NCBI GenBank assembly: GCA_026985945.1
Contig: JALSPN010000268.1
Coordinates: 1-5,739, forward strand
Reading direction: 5' to 3'
Length of the DNA stretch: 5,739 nt
From: Thermodesulfobacteriales bacterium
GTDB lineage: Bacteria; Desulfobacterota; Thermodesulfobacteria; Thermodesulfobacteriales; Thermodesulfatatoraceae
Shown here: piece by piece, positions 1 to 5,739 of the stretch
Layout of the letters: each line of letters begins with the position of its first letter
Position numbering within the stretch: position 1 is the stretch's first letter
The notes under the pieces: model-generated
What the model was told of the DNA's origin: nothing
The model's database searches: none
The model's input: the letters and a program-made list of their open reading frames with translations, nothing else
Translations under genes and position numbers: made by a program

Positions 1-2
1 CG

Positions 3-272
3 GAATTAAGACACCTGAGAGAAAGTCTTCCCAAGCTGATCCCCTTCTATGAAGACCTGACCAACAGATTGCGAAATTTTTATATTCCCCTTCGCACGGG
101 TTTCTGGACCGAAGACCCTTTCGGGGGGCTGCTTCTGGCCTACTGGCGAGTAAAAGAAGTAAGAGAGGTGATCAAAAGACGCCTTAAAAGGGACCCTCTG
201 CCCCAAAATGTCCTTTACAGCCCCAAAGACCGGGCCACTTTTGGCTGGGTAGAGATCGCTGAGACTATCTAA
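3..272 (+). CDS. C-terminal end of an unrecognised protein (5' truncated by window)
   Basis: An open frame runs from the window edge to a TAA at 270-272 and gives the last 89 residues of a protein that starts upstream. The visible part is charged and probably helical. It has an LRESLPKLIPFYEDL segment, a basic/acidic helix (AYWRVKEVREVIKRRLKR) and a short tail ending in WVEIAETI. There is no signal peptide, membrane segment or cysteine in this part. I do not recognise the family. The 'GGLLLAYWRVKEVREVI' stretch faintly recalls the C-terminal helix of V-type ATPase subunit C/AC39 proteins, but the tail does not fit and I give this little weight. A TTG at 69 could start a 67-residue protein, but the frame is open through the window edge, so a longer gene is more likely. 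Its transcript could read through into the ParB-like gene, whose start lies 67 nt after this stop. Confidence 0.6.
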   Translation, partial: ELRHLRESLPKLIPFYEDLTNRLRNFYIPLRTGFWTEDPFGGLLLAYWRVKEVREVIKRRLKRDPLPQNVLYSPKDRATFGWVEIAETI

Positions 273-279
273 ACGGGTT

Positions 280-308
280 TTGTCATTCTTCCCCTCCAGA
301 CCTATATT
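280..308 (+). promoter_or_regulatory. Sigma-70-type promoter for the ParB-like gene
   Basis: A -35 hexamer TTGTCA (280-285, 5 of 6 to consensus) and a -10 hexamer TATATT (303-308, 5 of 6) are separated by exactly 17 bp. This is the best promoter match I found in the intergenic gaps. It lies between the stop of the upstream gene and the ParB-like start. Transcription would begin near 314-316, leaving a leader of about 25 nt that contains the ribosome-binding site. The left arm of the inverted repeat overlaps the -35 box and the spacer, so a protein bound there would block the promoter. The call rests on sequence match only. Confidence 0.6.
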
Positions 309-328
309 TCAGTAGAGGGTTACAAAGA

Positions 329-335
329 GGAGGGG
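329..335 (+). promoter_or_regulatory. Strong Shine-Dalgarno site of the ParB-like gene
   Basis: GGAGGGG lies 4 nt before the ATG at 340 (GGAGG is 6 nt before it). It is the strongest ribosome-binding site among the four starts in this window and fixes the start of the ParB-like gene. The whole site lies inside the right arm of the 15-bp inverted repeat, so its accessibility should depend on whether the left arm is present in the same transcript. Confidence 0.75.
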
Positions 336-339
336 AAGA

Positions 340-1125
340 ATGAAAGAACTTTGTCGCTTTGAAGATCCGGTCAAAAAACAGGAGCTCCGTCTGGCCCTTT
401 TTGAGGTGGAAGAGATTTTAATTCCGCCTTTTCAGAGAGATCTTTCAGAGGGGCTTAAAAAGAATTTAGAGCTTGCCATTGAAAAACTGGGGTTTCTCCA
501 TCCCATCATCGTAGTGGAAAACGAAAACGGCTATTACGTGGTGGATGGCAGGCACCGTCTGGAAGCACTCAAGGAGCTGGGTTATCAGGAGATCGTAGGG
601 ATTATCGCCCCCAGGGAGCTGGCCCTTCATATTCTGGAGTTTAACACCGAAAAGCCACCCAACGTAAAAGAAAAGTCCAAACAGGCCTACCGACTCTTTC
701 AGGAATTTCTGGCCCGAGACCCTCAAACGCTAGAAATTGACCTTTTCGGCTTTTTTAAGACCCCGGAACTGGTGACCTTTGGTTTCGTGCTTGAAGAATA
801 TGAGCCCCGCTTTCCGGCCAGTTTTTACGAATCTTTTGCCTCCAAAATTGATCAATTTCTTCATGAACCACTCGAGAAGGCTGCTCAGGAAAGGAGAAAA
901 CGGGCCCAAAAATTGGTGGAATTAAATGAGGTGGTAAACGAAACCTATGCCAGACTCGGTTTGACAAACGCCCTCATGAAGGGTGAAATTGTTCGCAAAG
1001 CGGTGCAGCTGGCCTATGGGGTTCGGGTGCGAAAAATAGAAGAAGAATTTTACGAAGCCGTAGAGCGGGTGAAAGAGGCCTGTGAGAGGCTGTCAGCGGA
1101 AGAGTTCGGGGGCCATGAATTATAG
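340..1125 (+). CDS. ParB/Srx-fold (ParB N-terminal-like) protein
   Basis: This is a 261-residue soluble protein. Residues about 20-125 form a ParB/sulfiredoxin-like N-terminal domain: the IPPFQRDL entry (28-35), a helix, HPIIVV (54-59), YYVVDGRHRLEALKELG (65-81) and LEFNTEKP (99-106). G70, R73 and A76 match the GxxRxxA box that binds nucleotide (CTP) in ParB proteins. The family's ENxQR box is represented only loosely by FNTEK. The remaining half (about 125-261) is helical and highly charged. I see no clear helix-turn-helix of the KorB/Spo0J kind, and it is shorter than most true ParB proteins. It is therefore unlikely to be the chromosomal partition ParB, and more likely a regulator or an enzyme of this fold. 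The start is fixed by a strong Shine-Dalgarno site. The 3' end overlaps the MEMO gene by 11 nt, which suggests coupled translation. The domain call is fairly secure; the function is unknown. Confidence 0.8.
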   Translation: MKELCRFEDPVKKQELRLALFEVEEILIPPFQRDLSEGLKKNLELAIEKLGFLHPIIVVENENGYYVVDGRHRLEALKELGYQEIVGIIAPRELALHILEFNTEKPPNVKEKSKQAYRLFQEFLARDPQTLEIDLFGFFKTPELVTFGFVLEEYEPRFPASFYESFASKIDQFLHEPLEKAAQERRKRAQKLVELNEVVNETYARLGLTNALMKGEIVRKAVQLAYGVRVRKIEEEFYEAVERVKEACERLSAEEFGGHEL

Positions 1126-2296
1126 ACCGGATGATTGTCCTAAATTACGGCCACTTGACGTATTTCCCTTTGAATGGGAGGGAAAAGAGGTCTTTCTTTT
1201 GCGAGATCCGCTGGGTTATTCCGAGGGCACCGTCCTCATTCCCCGCAGCCTGGGTCCGCTTCTGGCTGCCTTCGATGGCAGGCATACCCTGCGGGATCTC
1301 CAGGCCCTGGCCTGCCGACTTTTTGGGCGGCTGGTTATGCTTGAAGAGCTCGAAGAATTACTCAAAACTCTCGACCAGCATTATTTTCTGGAAAACACCC
1401 GTTTTGAAGAACTGAAGAATCGGCTAAAAAAAGAATTTTGGGAAAAGCCTTTTCGTCCTCCCTCACACGCCGGAAAGGCCTATCCCAGAGAAGAAGGAAA
1501 AGCTCGGGCCTTTCTCGCCTCCATCTTAAAAAACTGGCCCGAAAGGGAGAAACACTCTCCCAGAGCCCTTATCGCCCCGCACATAGATCTTTCTTCGGGG
1601 GCCAGAGGTTTTGCCGCAGCCTACCAGGGTCTTTCCTGGTGGCCAGGGGCAAGAATTATTGTTCTGGGAACGGGCCATTTTCTGGAAACCCTCTTTTCTC
1701 TTTTGAAGAAGGATTTTGAAACTCCTCTGGGGCGTGTTTCCTGCGATAAAGATTGGATAGAAGAGCTTGAAAAAGACATGGGAGAGCTTTCAGGAGACGT
1801 TTGGGCCCATAAAAACGAGCATTCCATCGAATTTCAGGTGCTTTTCCTTCAACATCTTTTGGGAAACGATTTCAAATTGATACCGCTTCTGGTCTCCAGC
1901 CCCAATCTCGCTACCAAAACCCTCCTTGAAGAGCTGGCCGCCAAAATTTCTGCCCTTCTCGATGAAAATACCTTTTTGGTGGCCGGGGTGGATTTTTGTC
2001 ACCTGGGTATCCGTTACGGGGATCCTCAACCCGCCGGAGAAAAAGAAAAAAGAGAGGCCCTTCTTTTCGATCATCATCTTCTCCAGAAAATTGTAACCCT
2101 TGATGCGGAAGGATTTTTCCAGACTCTGTGGGCAGATGGAGAAAGACACAAAGTCTGCGGCTTTGGCCCCCTTTATCTTCTCTTAAAAATCCTTTCCAGG
2201 AAAAACCTTTCCGGGAAAATTCTTCATCAGGAGGCGGTAGATTTCGGACCGGGATCCATAGTCTCCTTTGCCGCGGTTGCTTTCTACGAAAAATAG
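1115..2296 (+). CDS. MEMO-family protein (AmmeMemoRadiSam system protein B type) with N-terminal PqqD-like domain
   Basis: This is a 393-residue protein. Residues about 10-100 (RPLDVFPFEWEGKEVFLLRD, then a helical FDGRHTLRDLQALACRLFG) look like the PqqD-like winged-helix extension found on many bacterial MEMO proteins. Residues about 115-393 are the MEMO domain, related to extradiol dioxygenase (LigB) folds. Its landmarks are SHAGKAYP (117-124), APHID (H156), LGTGH (H188), NEHSIEFQ (E235, H236), VDFCHLG (D293, H296) and VCGFGP (C348). These match the human MEMO1 positions known for metal/copper binding (His49, His81, Cys244). In bacteria the family accompanies an AMMECR1 protein and a radical SAM enzyme; neither partner is in this window, and the reaction is not settled. 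ATG 1115 is chosen over the in-frame GTG at 1082, which has no well-spaced ribosome site. The ATG has GGAAGAG about 11-16 nt upstream and GGGGG very close, so initiation may depend on coupling to the overlapping ParB-like gene. Confidence 0.88.
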   Translation: MNYRPDDCPKLRPLDVFPFEWEGKEVFLLRDPLGYSEGTVLIPRSLGPLLAAFDGRHTLRDLQALACRLFGRLVMLEELEELLKTLDQHYFLENTRFEELKNRLKKEFWEKPFRPPSHAGKAYPREEGKARAFLASILKNWPEREKHSPRALIAPHIDLSSGARGFAAAYQGLSWWPGARIIVLGTGHFLETLFSLLKKDFETPLGRVSCDKDWIEELEKDMGELSGDVWAHKNEHSIEFQVLFLQHLLGNDFKLIPLLVSSPNLATKTLLEELAAKISALLDENTFLVAGVDFCHLGIRYGDPQPAGEKEKREALLFDHHLLQKIVTLDAEGFFQTLWADGERHKVCGFGPLYLLLKILSRKNLSGKILHQEAVDFGPGSIVSFAAVAFYEK

Positions 2297-2302
2297 CAAA
2301 TT

Positions 2303-2324
2303 TAAAGGTTGACAGGTGCCTTTA
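2303..2324 (+). other. Weak hairpin between the MEMO gene and lptD
   Basis: TAAAGG (2303-2308) pairs with CCTTTA (2319-2324) across a 10-nt loop that contains TTGACA. The stem is short and AT-rich and is followed by TTAAGG rather than a run of T, so it is at best a weak attenuator. The TTGACA (2309-2314) is a perfect -35 hexamer, but no acceptable -10 hexamer lies 16-18 bp downstream. I give little weight to either role. Confidence 0.2.
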
Positions 2325-2344
2325 TTAAGGTGATCTCTTCTCTG

Positions 2345-4504
2345 ATGAGATTTTTATTATCGTTTTTGTTACTGGTTTATCTTGTATCTCCCTCTCTGGC
2401 CAGGGAAGTCTGGCAAATAAGGGCCCAGAGGCTTTTTTACTACTCCCAGACCCAGGTATTTATCGCCGAAGGCGAGGTGGTCATCAAGGGAGAAGACTTC
2501 AAAGTCTTTTGCAAACGGGCCCGTTACGAATTCAAGACCAAGACGGTCTTTTTGTGGGGCCCTCTTACCATCAGCACTGACGGAGACAAATTAGAAGGGG
2601 AAGCCGGCTGGCTCAATCTGGAAACTTATCGCGGAGAGATTCAAAACGGGCATCTTTTTTTGCGCCCAGGGAGAGTAAAGGCCCTTGCCCTTTCCCAGAC
2701 TACCGTCCACGTTCTGGCCAAAAGGATGGAGATGCTAGGCAAAGATCGTTATCAGGCCCATCAGGCCCTCATCACCACCTGTCAGGTCTGCTACCCCCAA
2801 AAAAACTGCTCTCCTGACTGGAGCTTTCGATGCCGGAAGCTTGAAATTACCCCTGCCGGAAAGGCCAAGGCCAGACACCTAACCTTTGATGTCAAAAACC
2901 TGCCCCTGGCTTATTCTCCTTACGTGAGCCTTTCGGTCAAGGCCGAAAGGCACAGCGGCTTTCTCCTCCCCCGTCTGGCACACGGATCCCGAGAAGGCAC
3001 CGGCCTTGAGGCCCCCTTTTTCTGGGACGTAAACGACAGCCTTGATTTTACTTTCTACCCCCTCTACACCCACAAAAGGGGTTTTATGATGGGGCTTGAA
3101 GGAAACTATGCCCTTACAGATTTTGACAGGGGGACTTTCCGGATCCGGTATCTTAAAGACCGGCTGGAAGATAACGATTACAACAACGACGGTATCATTC
3201 GAGACAACGAAAAAAGATACTGGATAACCGCCAAGATCAATCAGCGTTTGGCCCCGGGCTGGGAACTTTTCCTGGATCTTGATCTTCTCTCGGACAAAGA
3301 CTTCCTTTACGAATTTATGGGGGGTGATCTCGGTTTTGAACGCAGCCATGCCAGTTATCTTGAGCGTTTTGGCCGGGGGCTGGAAGAAAAAAACACCTCC
3401 TACCGCACAAGCAGGCTCTGGCTTAATCATGCCCGAGGGCACTATTTCCTGCAAACGAGCGCCACTTATTACGACAGTCAGCTCCCCGGACGTCAGGATG
3501 AAACCCTTGAGCCTTTACCTCACCTTTACTTGAGCCGTTTAACCTCCCCTCTCTTTGGGCCCTTAAACCTGCGTTATCAGCAGGATTATGTCTATTGGTG
3601 GCGAGAGGAGGATTTTCGGGGGCACCGTCTGGAACTGGCACCCATGCTAAGCATAGCTCCCAATTTCTGGACCCCTCTGGATTTGAGAATTTCTTATCTT
3701 TTAAGACACACCCTTTACTGGGTGAACTGGCGGGATCAACGCGGACACGAATATCTTACCCGCACCCTTTATGAGATTGAAGGCCTGGCCGGCATGAATT
3801 TTTCCCGGATATATCATTTTTCAGGCTTTGGTCTTCAGGGTCTTAAGCACGTCTTGCGCCCTGAGATCCGCTATTTTTATCGTCCGCCCGTCAATCAAAA
3901 AGATCTTCCGGAATTTACCCTGCTTGATCGGCTGGAACCTGTTAACCGGCTCGATTATGGCATCCTGCAGTTCATTACCGCCAAAAAGAAAGAAGGAAAT
4001 TCTTTTGGCTATTTTGATCTTGTAAGACTCTGGGTCCATCAGAGTTATGATTTCCGCGAGGCCACAAGGGAGCTTAAAAGTGCCGAAGAGCAGCGCCGCC
4101 CCTTTTCTGACCTTTACTTAGAGGGGGAAATCCGCTTCCCCGGAAGGCTTTATCTCCGCAGCACCACATCTTACAATTTCTATGGCCTCGGTTGGGTTAC
4201 CGCTAACATTTCAGCAGATTTGCGAAATCCCAAGGGGGAATACGTGGGGTTTGATTATCGCTGGGATAAGGCTCGCAAAATAGACCAACTCAACTTTCGT
4301 TTCCGGAAAAATATCTACCGGGGATTTTTTACTTCCTATCGAGTTCAGTATAGTTTGCGCCAGGATGAGATCTCCGGCTCTGAGCTGGATCTCGAATACC
4401 GGGCCTGGTGTTGGTGGGCCATTTTCAGAATCTTCCACAATCCAGATGAAACCCGCTACTCTTTTTACATCAATCTCATCGGAATCGGGGGCTGGGGACG
4501 TTGA
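2345..4504 (+). CDS. lptD: LPS-assembly outer-membrane protein LptD
   Basis: This is a 719-residue outer-membrane protein, close to the usual LptD size (about 700-800). LptD, with the lipoprotein LptE, inserts lipopolysaccharide into the outer leaflet at the end of the Lpt bridge. Residues 1-19 are a signal peptide with a type I cleavage site after SLA. Residues about 22-125 are the periplasmic OstA/LptA-like beta-jellyroll (RAQRLFYYSQTQVFIAEGEV, with later WGPLTISTDGDKLEGEAGW). A cysteine-rich junction follows (C146, C149, C155, C163). The LptD barrel then begins with LPLAYSPYVSL (186-196) and HSGFLLPRLAHGSREG (203-218), and ends in alternating beta-strands with a near-terminal YINLIGIGGWG. 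A Cys-Trp-Trp at 689-691 sits where E. coli LptD has its C-terminal cysteine pair. ATG 2345 is chosen because AAGGTGA at 2328-2334 is well spaced and the signal peptide begins there. A longer frame back to a TTG at 2309 would bury the signal peptide behind 12 extra residues. It follows the MEMO gene by 48 nt. Confidence 0.93.
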   Translation: MRFLLSFLLLVYLVSPSLAREVWQIRAQRLFYYSQTQVFIAEGEVVIKGEDFKVFCKRARYEFKTKTVFLWGPLTISTDGDKLEGEAGWLNLETYRGEIQNGHLFLRPGRVKALALSQTTVHVLAKRMEMLGKDRYQAHQALITTCQVCYPQKNCSPDWSFRCRKLEITPAGKAKARHLTFDVKNLPLAYSPYVSLSVKAERHSGFLLPRLAHGSREGTGLEAPFFWDVNDSLDFTFYPLYTHKRGFMMGLEGNYALTDFDRGTFRIRYLKDRLEDNDYNNDGIIRDNEKRYWITAKINQRLAPGWELFLDLDLLSDKDFLYEFMGGDLGFERSHASYLERFGRGLEEKNTSYRTSRLWLNHARGHYFLQTSATYYDSQLPGRQDETLEPLPHLYLSRLTSPLFGPLNLRYQQDYVYWWREEDFRGHRLELAPMLSIAPNFWTPLDLRISYLLRHTLYWVNWRDQRGHEYLTRTLYEIEGLAGMNFSRIYHFSGFGLQGLKHVLRPEIRYFYRPPVNQKDLPEFTLLDRLEPVNRLDYGILQFITAKKKEGNSFGYFDLVRLWVHQSYDFREATRELKSAEEQRRPFSDLYLEGEIRFPGRLYLRSTTSYNFYGLGWVTANISADLRNPKGEYVGFDYRWDKARKIDQLNFRFRKNIYRGFFTSYRVQYSLRQDEISGSELDLEYRAWCWWAIFRIFHNPDETRYSFYINLIGIGGWGR

Positions 4505-4537
4505 CGCCCCCCCATCTTCTTCGTAGGTTTAGAGGCT

Positions 4538-5739
4538 ATGAAAATAGCCCTCGCCCAGATCAATCCCACCATCGGTGATCTTGAAGGCAACGCCGAAAAA
4601 ATAAAGGCCTTCGTAGAAGAAGCCCAAAGCCAGGGGGCTGAGCTTGTCATCTTCCCCGAACTTACCCTTTGCGGTTATCCGCCACGGGATCTGCTACTTC
4701 GCCGGGATTTTCTAGAAGAAATGGAAGCTGTTTTCAGAGAACTCAAAAAGAAACTTCAGGGCCCTGCCGTGGTTTTGGGCCTGGCCCGCCGGCAAAAAAT
4801 TGAAACGCCTCTACCCCTTCTAAACGTGGCCGTCTGTCTTAAAGAAGGAGAGGAAGTGGCCTCCTACGCCAAGAACCTCCTGCCCTCTTACGATGTGTAT
4901 GACGAACCACGCTATTTTGAAGCTCCTGCCCGCACCTCAACCTTTACTCTTGAAGGATACCTTTTTGGGCTGACCATTTGCGAAGACATCTGGAATCTCA
5001 GGGGTTTTATCCCCTACCGGTATCGTTTTGATCCGATAGAAGCCCTGGCCCGGAAAAAAGTCCACGTTATTATCAATATTTCCGCAAGTCCTTTTCACGT
5101 AGGGAAGGGGGACCTGCGCAAAGAGCTTCTAACAAAGCAGGCTAAGAAGGCAAAAGCCTTTATTTTCTACTGCAACCAGGTGGGGGCCAACGACCATCTC
5201 ATCTTCGATGGCCACAGTCTCATCTGCAGCCCCGAAGGGGAGGTGGTGGGAGAAGCAAGTGACTTTGAGGAAACTTTGCTCCTCTGGGATCTCAAACGGA
5301 GGGATGAGGTCATCCAGCAGGTTTCCTCTCGCCGGGAAGAGAGTCTTCTTAAGGCTCTTGTGCTGGGGGTAAGAGATTATTTTCGCAAAACGGGCTTTTC
5401 TGGGGCTTTGGTAGGGCTTTCGGGGGGGATAGATTCCTCTGTGACTGCTGCCATCGCTTGCCTGGCCCTGGGGGCAGAAAATGTTTTGGGAGTCCTGATG
5501 CCCTCTCCTTACACCAGCCGAGAAAGTATCGAAGATGCCGAACGCCTTGCTCAAAACCTCGGTCTCAAAACCTTGACTGTTCCTATTTCTGAGACCTTTT
5601 TGACCCTTCGACACGAGCTTTCACGGGCCCTTCAAAAAGATCCCAAAGGGCTTACGCAAGAAAATCTCCAGGCCCGCCTGCGGGGAAATATCCTCATGGC
5701 CCTTGCTAACGAGTTTGGTTATCTGGTCCTCAATACCGG
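4538..5739 (+). CDS. nadE: Glutamine-dependent NAD+ synthetase (3' truncated by window)
   Basis: The frame is open from ATG 4538 to the window edge and gives 400 complete codons of an enzyme usually about 540-580 residues long. It makes NAD+ from deamido-NAD+, ATP and glutamine in the cytoplasm. Residues 1 to about 255 are the nitrilase-fold glutaminase domain with the full triad: E41 (IFPELTLCGYPPRDLL), K112 (AKNLLPSYDVYDEPRYF) and C148 (LTICEDIW). NISASPF (180-186) and CNQVGANDHLIFDGHS (212-227) are also typical. Residues from about 268 are the synthetase domain, with the ATP pyrophosphatase loop SGGIDSS (295-301) and QARLRGNILMALAN (378-391); the rest lies outside. The start is chosen because MKIALAQINPTIGD is the typical N-terminus. 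Its AGAGG (4531-4535) is only 2 nt from the ATG, a weak site. It follows lptD by 33 nt on the same strand with no clear terminator, so co-transcription is plausible. Confidence 0.95.
   Translation, partial: MKIALAQINPTIGDLEGNAEKIKAFVEEAQSQGAELVIFPELTLCGYPPRDLLLRRDFLEEMEAVFRELKKKLQGPAVVLGLARRQKIETPLPLLNVAVCLKEGEEVASYAKNLLPSYDVYDEPRYFEAPARTSTFTLEGYLFGLTICEDIWNLRGFIPYRYRFDPIEALARKKVHVIINISASPFHVGKGDLRKELLTKQAKKAKAFIFYCNQVGANDHLIFDGHSLICSPEGEVVGEASDFEETLLLWDLKRRDEVIQQVSSRREESLLKALVLGVRDYFRKTGFSGALVGLSGGIDSSVTAAIACLALGAENVLGVLMPSPYTSRESIEDAERLAQNLGLKTLTVPISETFLTLRHELSRALQKDPKGLTQENLQARLRGNILMALANEFGYLVLNT

Larger units (their letters stand above)
277..349 (+). promoter_or_regulatory. Inverted repeat (15-bp perfect core) enclosing promoter -10 and covering RBS and start codon
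   Basis: Bases 283-297 are the exact reverse complement of 329-343, with a 31-nt loop (298-328). After one mismatch (282/344) pairing continues outward through 277/349, with one G-U pair (280/346). The right arm is the Shine-Dalgarno run GGAGGGG (329-335), the ATG (340-342) and the first base of codon 2. The extension reaches codon 4. In RNA this would be a long hairpin hiding the ribosome-binding site. In DNA it could be a two-site operator with arm centres about 46 bp apart. No U-tract follows it, so it is not an intrinsic terminator. The pairing is directly visible; the function is inferred. Confidence 0.75.

Noticed and set aside
284..297. Minus-strand copy of RBS plus ATG created by the left arm of the inverted repeat
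   Set aside because: The minus-strand frame reads only MTKPV before a stop, so it is a by-product of the repeat and not a gene.
1790..2149. 119-residue minus-strand open frame
   Set aside because: It is antisense to the MEMO domain, including its DFCHLG motif, and looks like a shadow frame.
2309..2344. TTG (2309) or GTG (2330) as the lptD start
   Set aside because: Neither has a well-spaced ribosome site, and both would add residues before a signal peptide that begins cleanly at ATG 2345.
2751..2768. Two tandem copies of ATCAGGCCC
   Set aside because: This is a 9-bp in-frame duplication inside lptD (QAHQA) with no palindrome or regulatory context; it is probably chance or minor slippage.
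2879..3454. 191-residue open frame on the minus strand
   Set aside because: It lies wholly inside lptD, which has clear family features in the + frame. The translation shows no recognisable domain, so it is a shadow.
4487..4513. G-runs at the end of lptD facing a run of seven C, possible terminator
   Set aside because: Only 4-5 G-C pairs can form with an unpaired loop between, and the downstream bases are CATCTTCTTCG rather than a T-tract.
4501..4529. TTGACG, 17 bp, TAGGTT as a promoter for nadE
   Set aside because: The -10 hexamer matches only 3 of 6, and the start would fall within a few bases of the ATG.
5129..5614. 161-residue open frame on the minus strand
   Set aside because: It is antisense to the well-conserved nadE frame that contains the SGGIDSS loop, and has no family features of its own.

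Overview
The window carries five protein-coding genes, all on the + strand and closely packed. No RNA gene, mobile element or CRISPR array was seen. The organism is a Gram-negative-type (diderm) bacterium, because it has an LptD outer-membrane LPS translocon with a signal peptide. The roughly balanced base composition, the proteins rich in Glu, Lys, Leu and Phe, and the gene types fit a thermophilic Thermodesulfobacteriota-like lineage (Thermodesulfatator or Thermodesulfobacterium style). That placement is an inference from general resemblance and was not tested by a search.

Layout. (1) 3-272 is the 3' end of an unrecognised gene. (2) 273-339 is a short regulatory gap. It holds a good sigma-70-type promoter (TTGTCA, 17 bp, TATATT) and a 15-bp perfect inverted repeat whose right arm contains the Shine-Dalgarno sequence and ATG of the next gene. 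(3) 340-1125 encodes a stand-alone ParB/Srx-fold (ParB N-terminal-like) protein. (4) 1115-2296, overlapping the previous gene by 11 nt, encodes a MEMO-family protein (AmmeMemoRadiSam system protein B type) with an N-terminal PqqD-like extension. (5) 2345-4504 encodes LptD. (6) 4538 to the window end encodes the first 400 residues of a glutamine-dependent NAD+ synthetase (NadE), cut by the window edge.

How they fit together. The ParB-like and MEMO genes overlap and are probably translationally coupled. lptD and nadE follow after gaps of 48 and 33 nt with no clear terminator, so all four may share a transcript. The functions (nucleotide-binding or regulatory, redox/metal enzyme of unknown chemistry, LPS export, NAD synthesis) do not form one obvious pathway. 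The most unusual element is the inverted repeat before the ParB-like gene. In a read-through transcript from upstream it would fold over the ribosome-binding site and start codon. A transcript from the internal promoter would start inside the loop and lack the left arm, so it would stay translatable. This logic resembles that described for the phage T4 lysozyme gene, and it could control the ParB-like and MEMO genes together.
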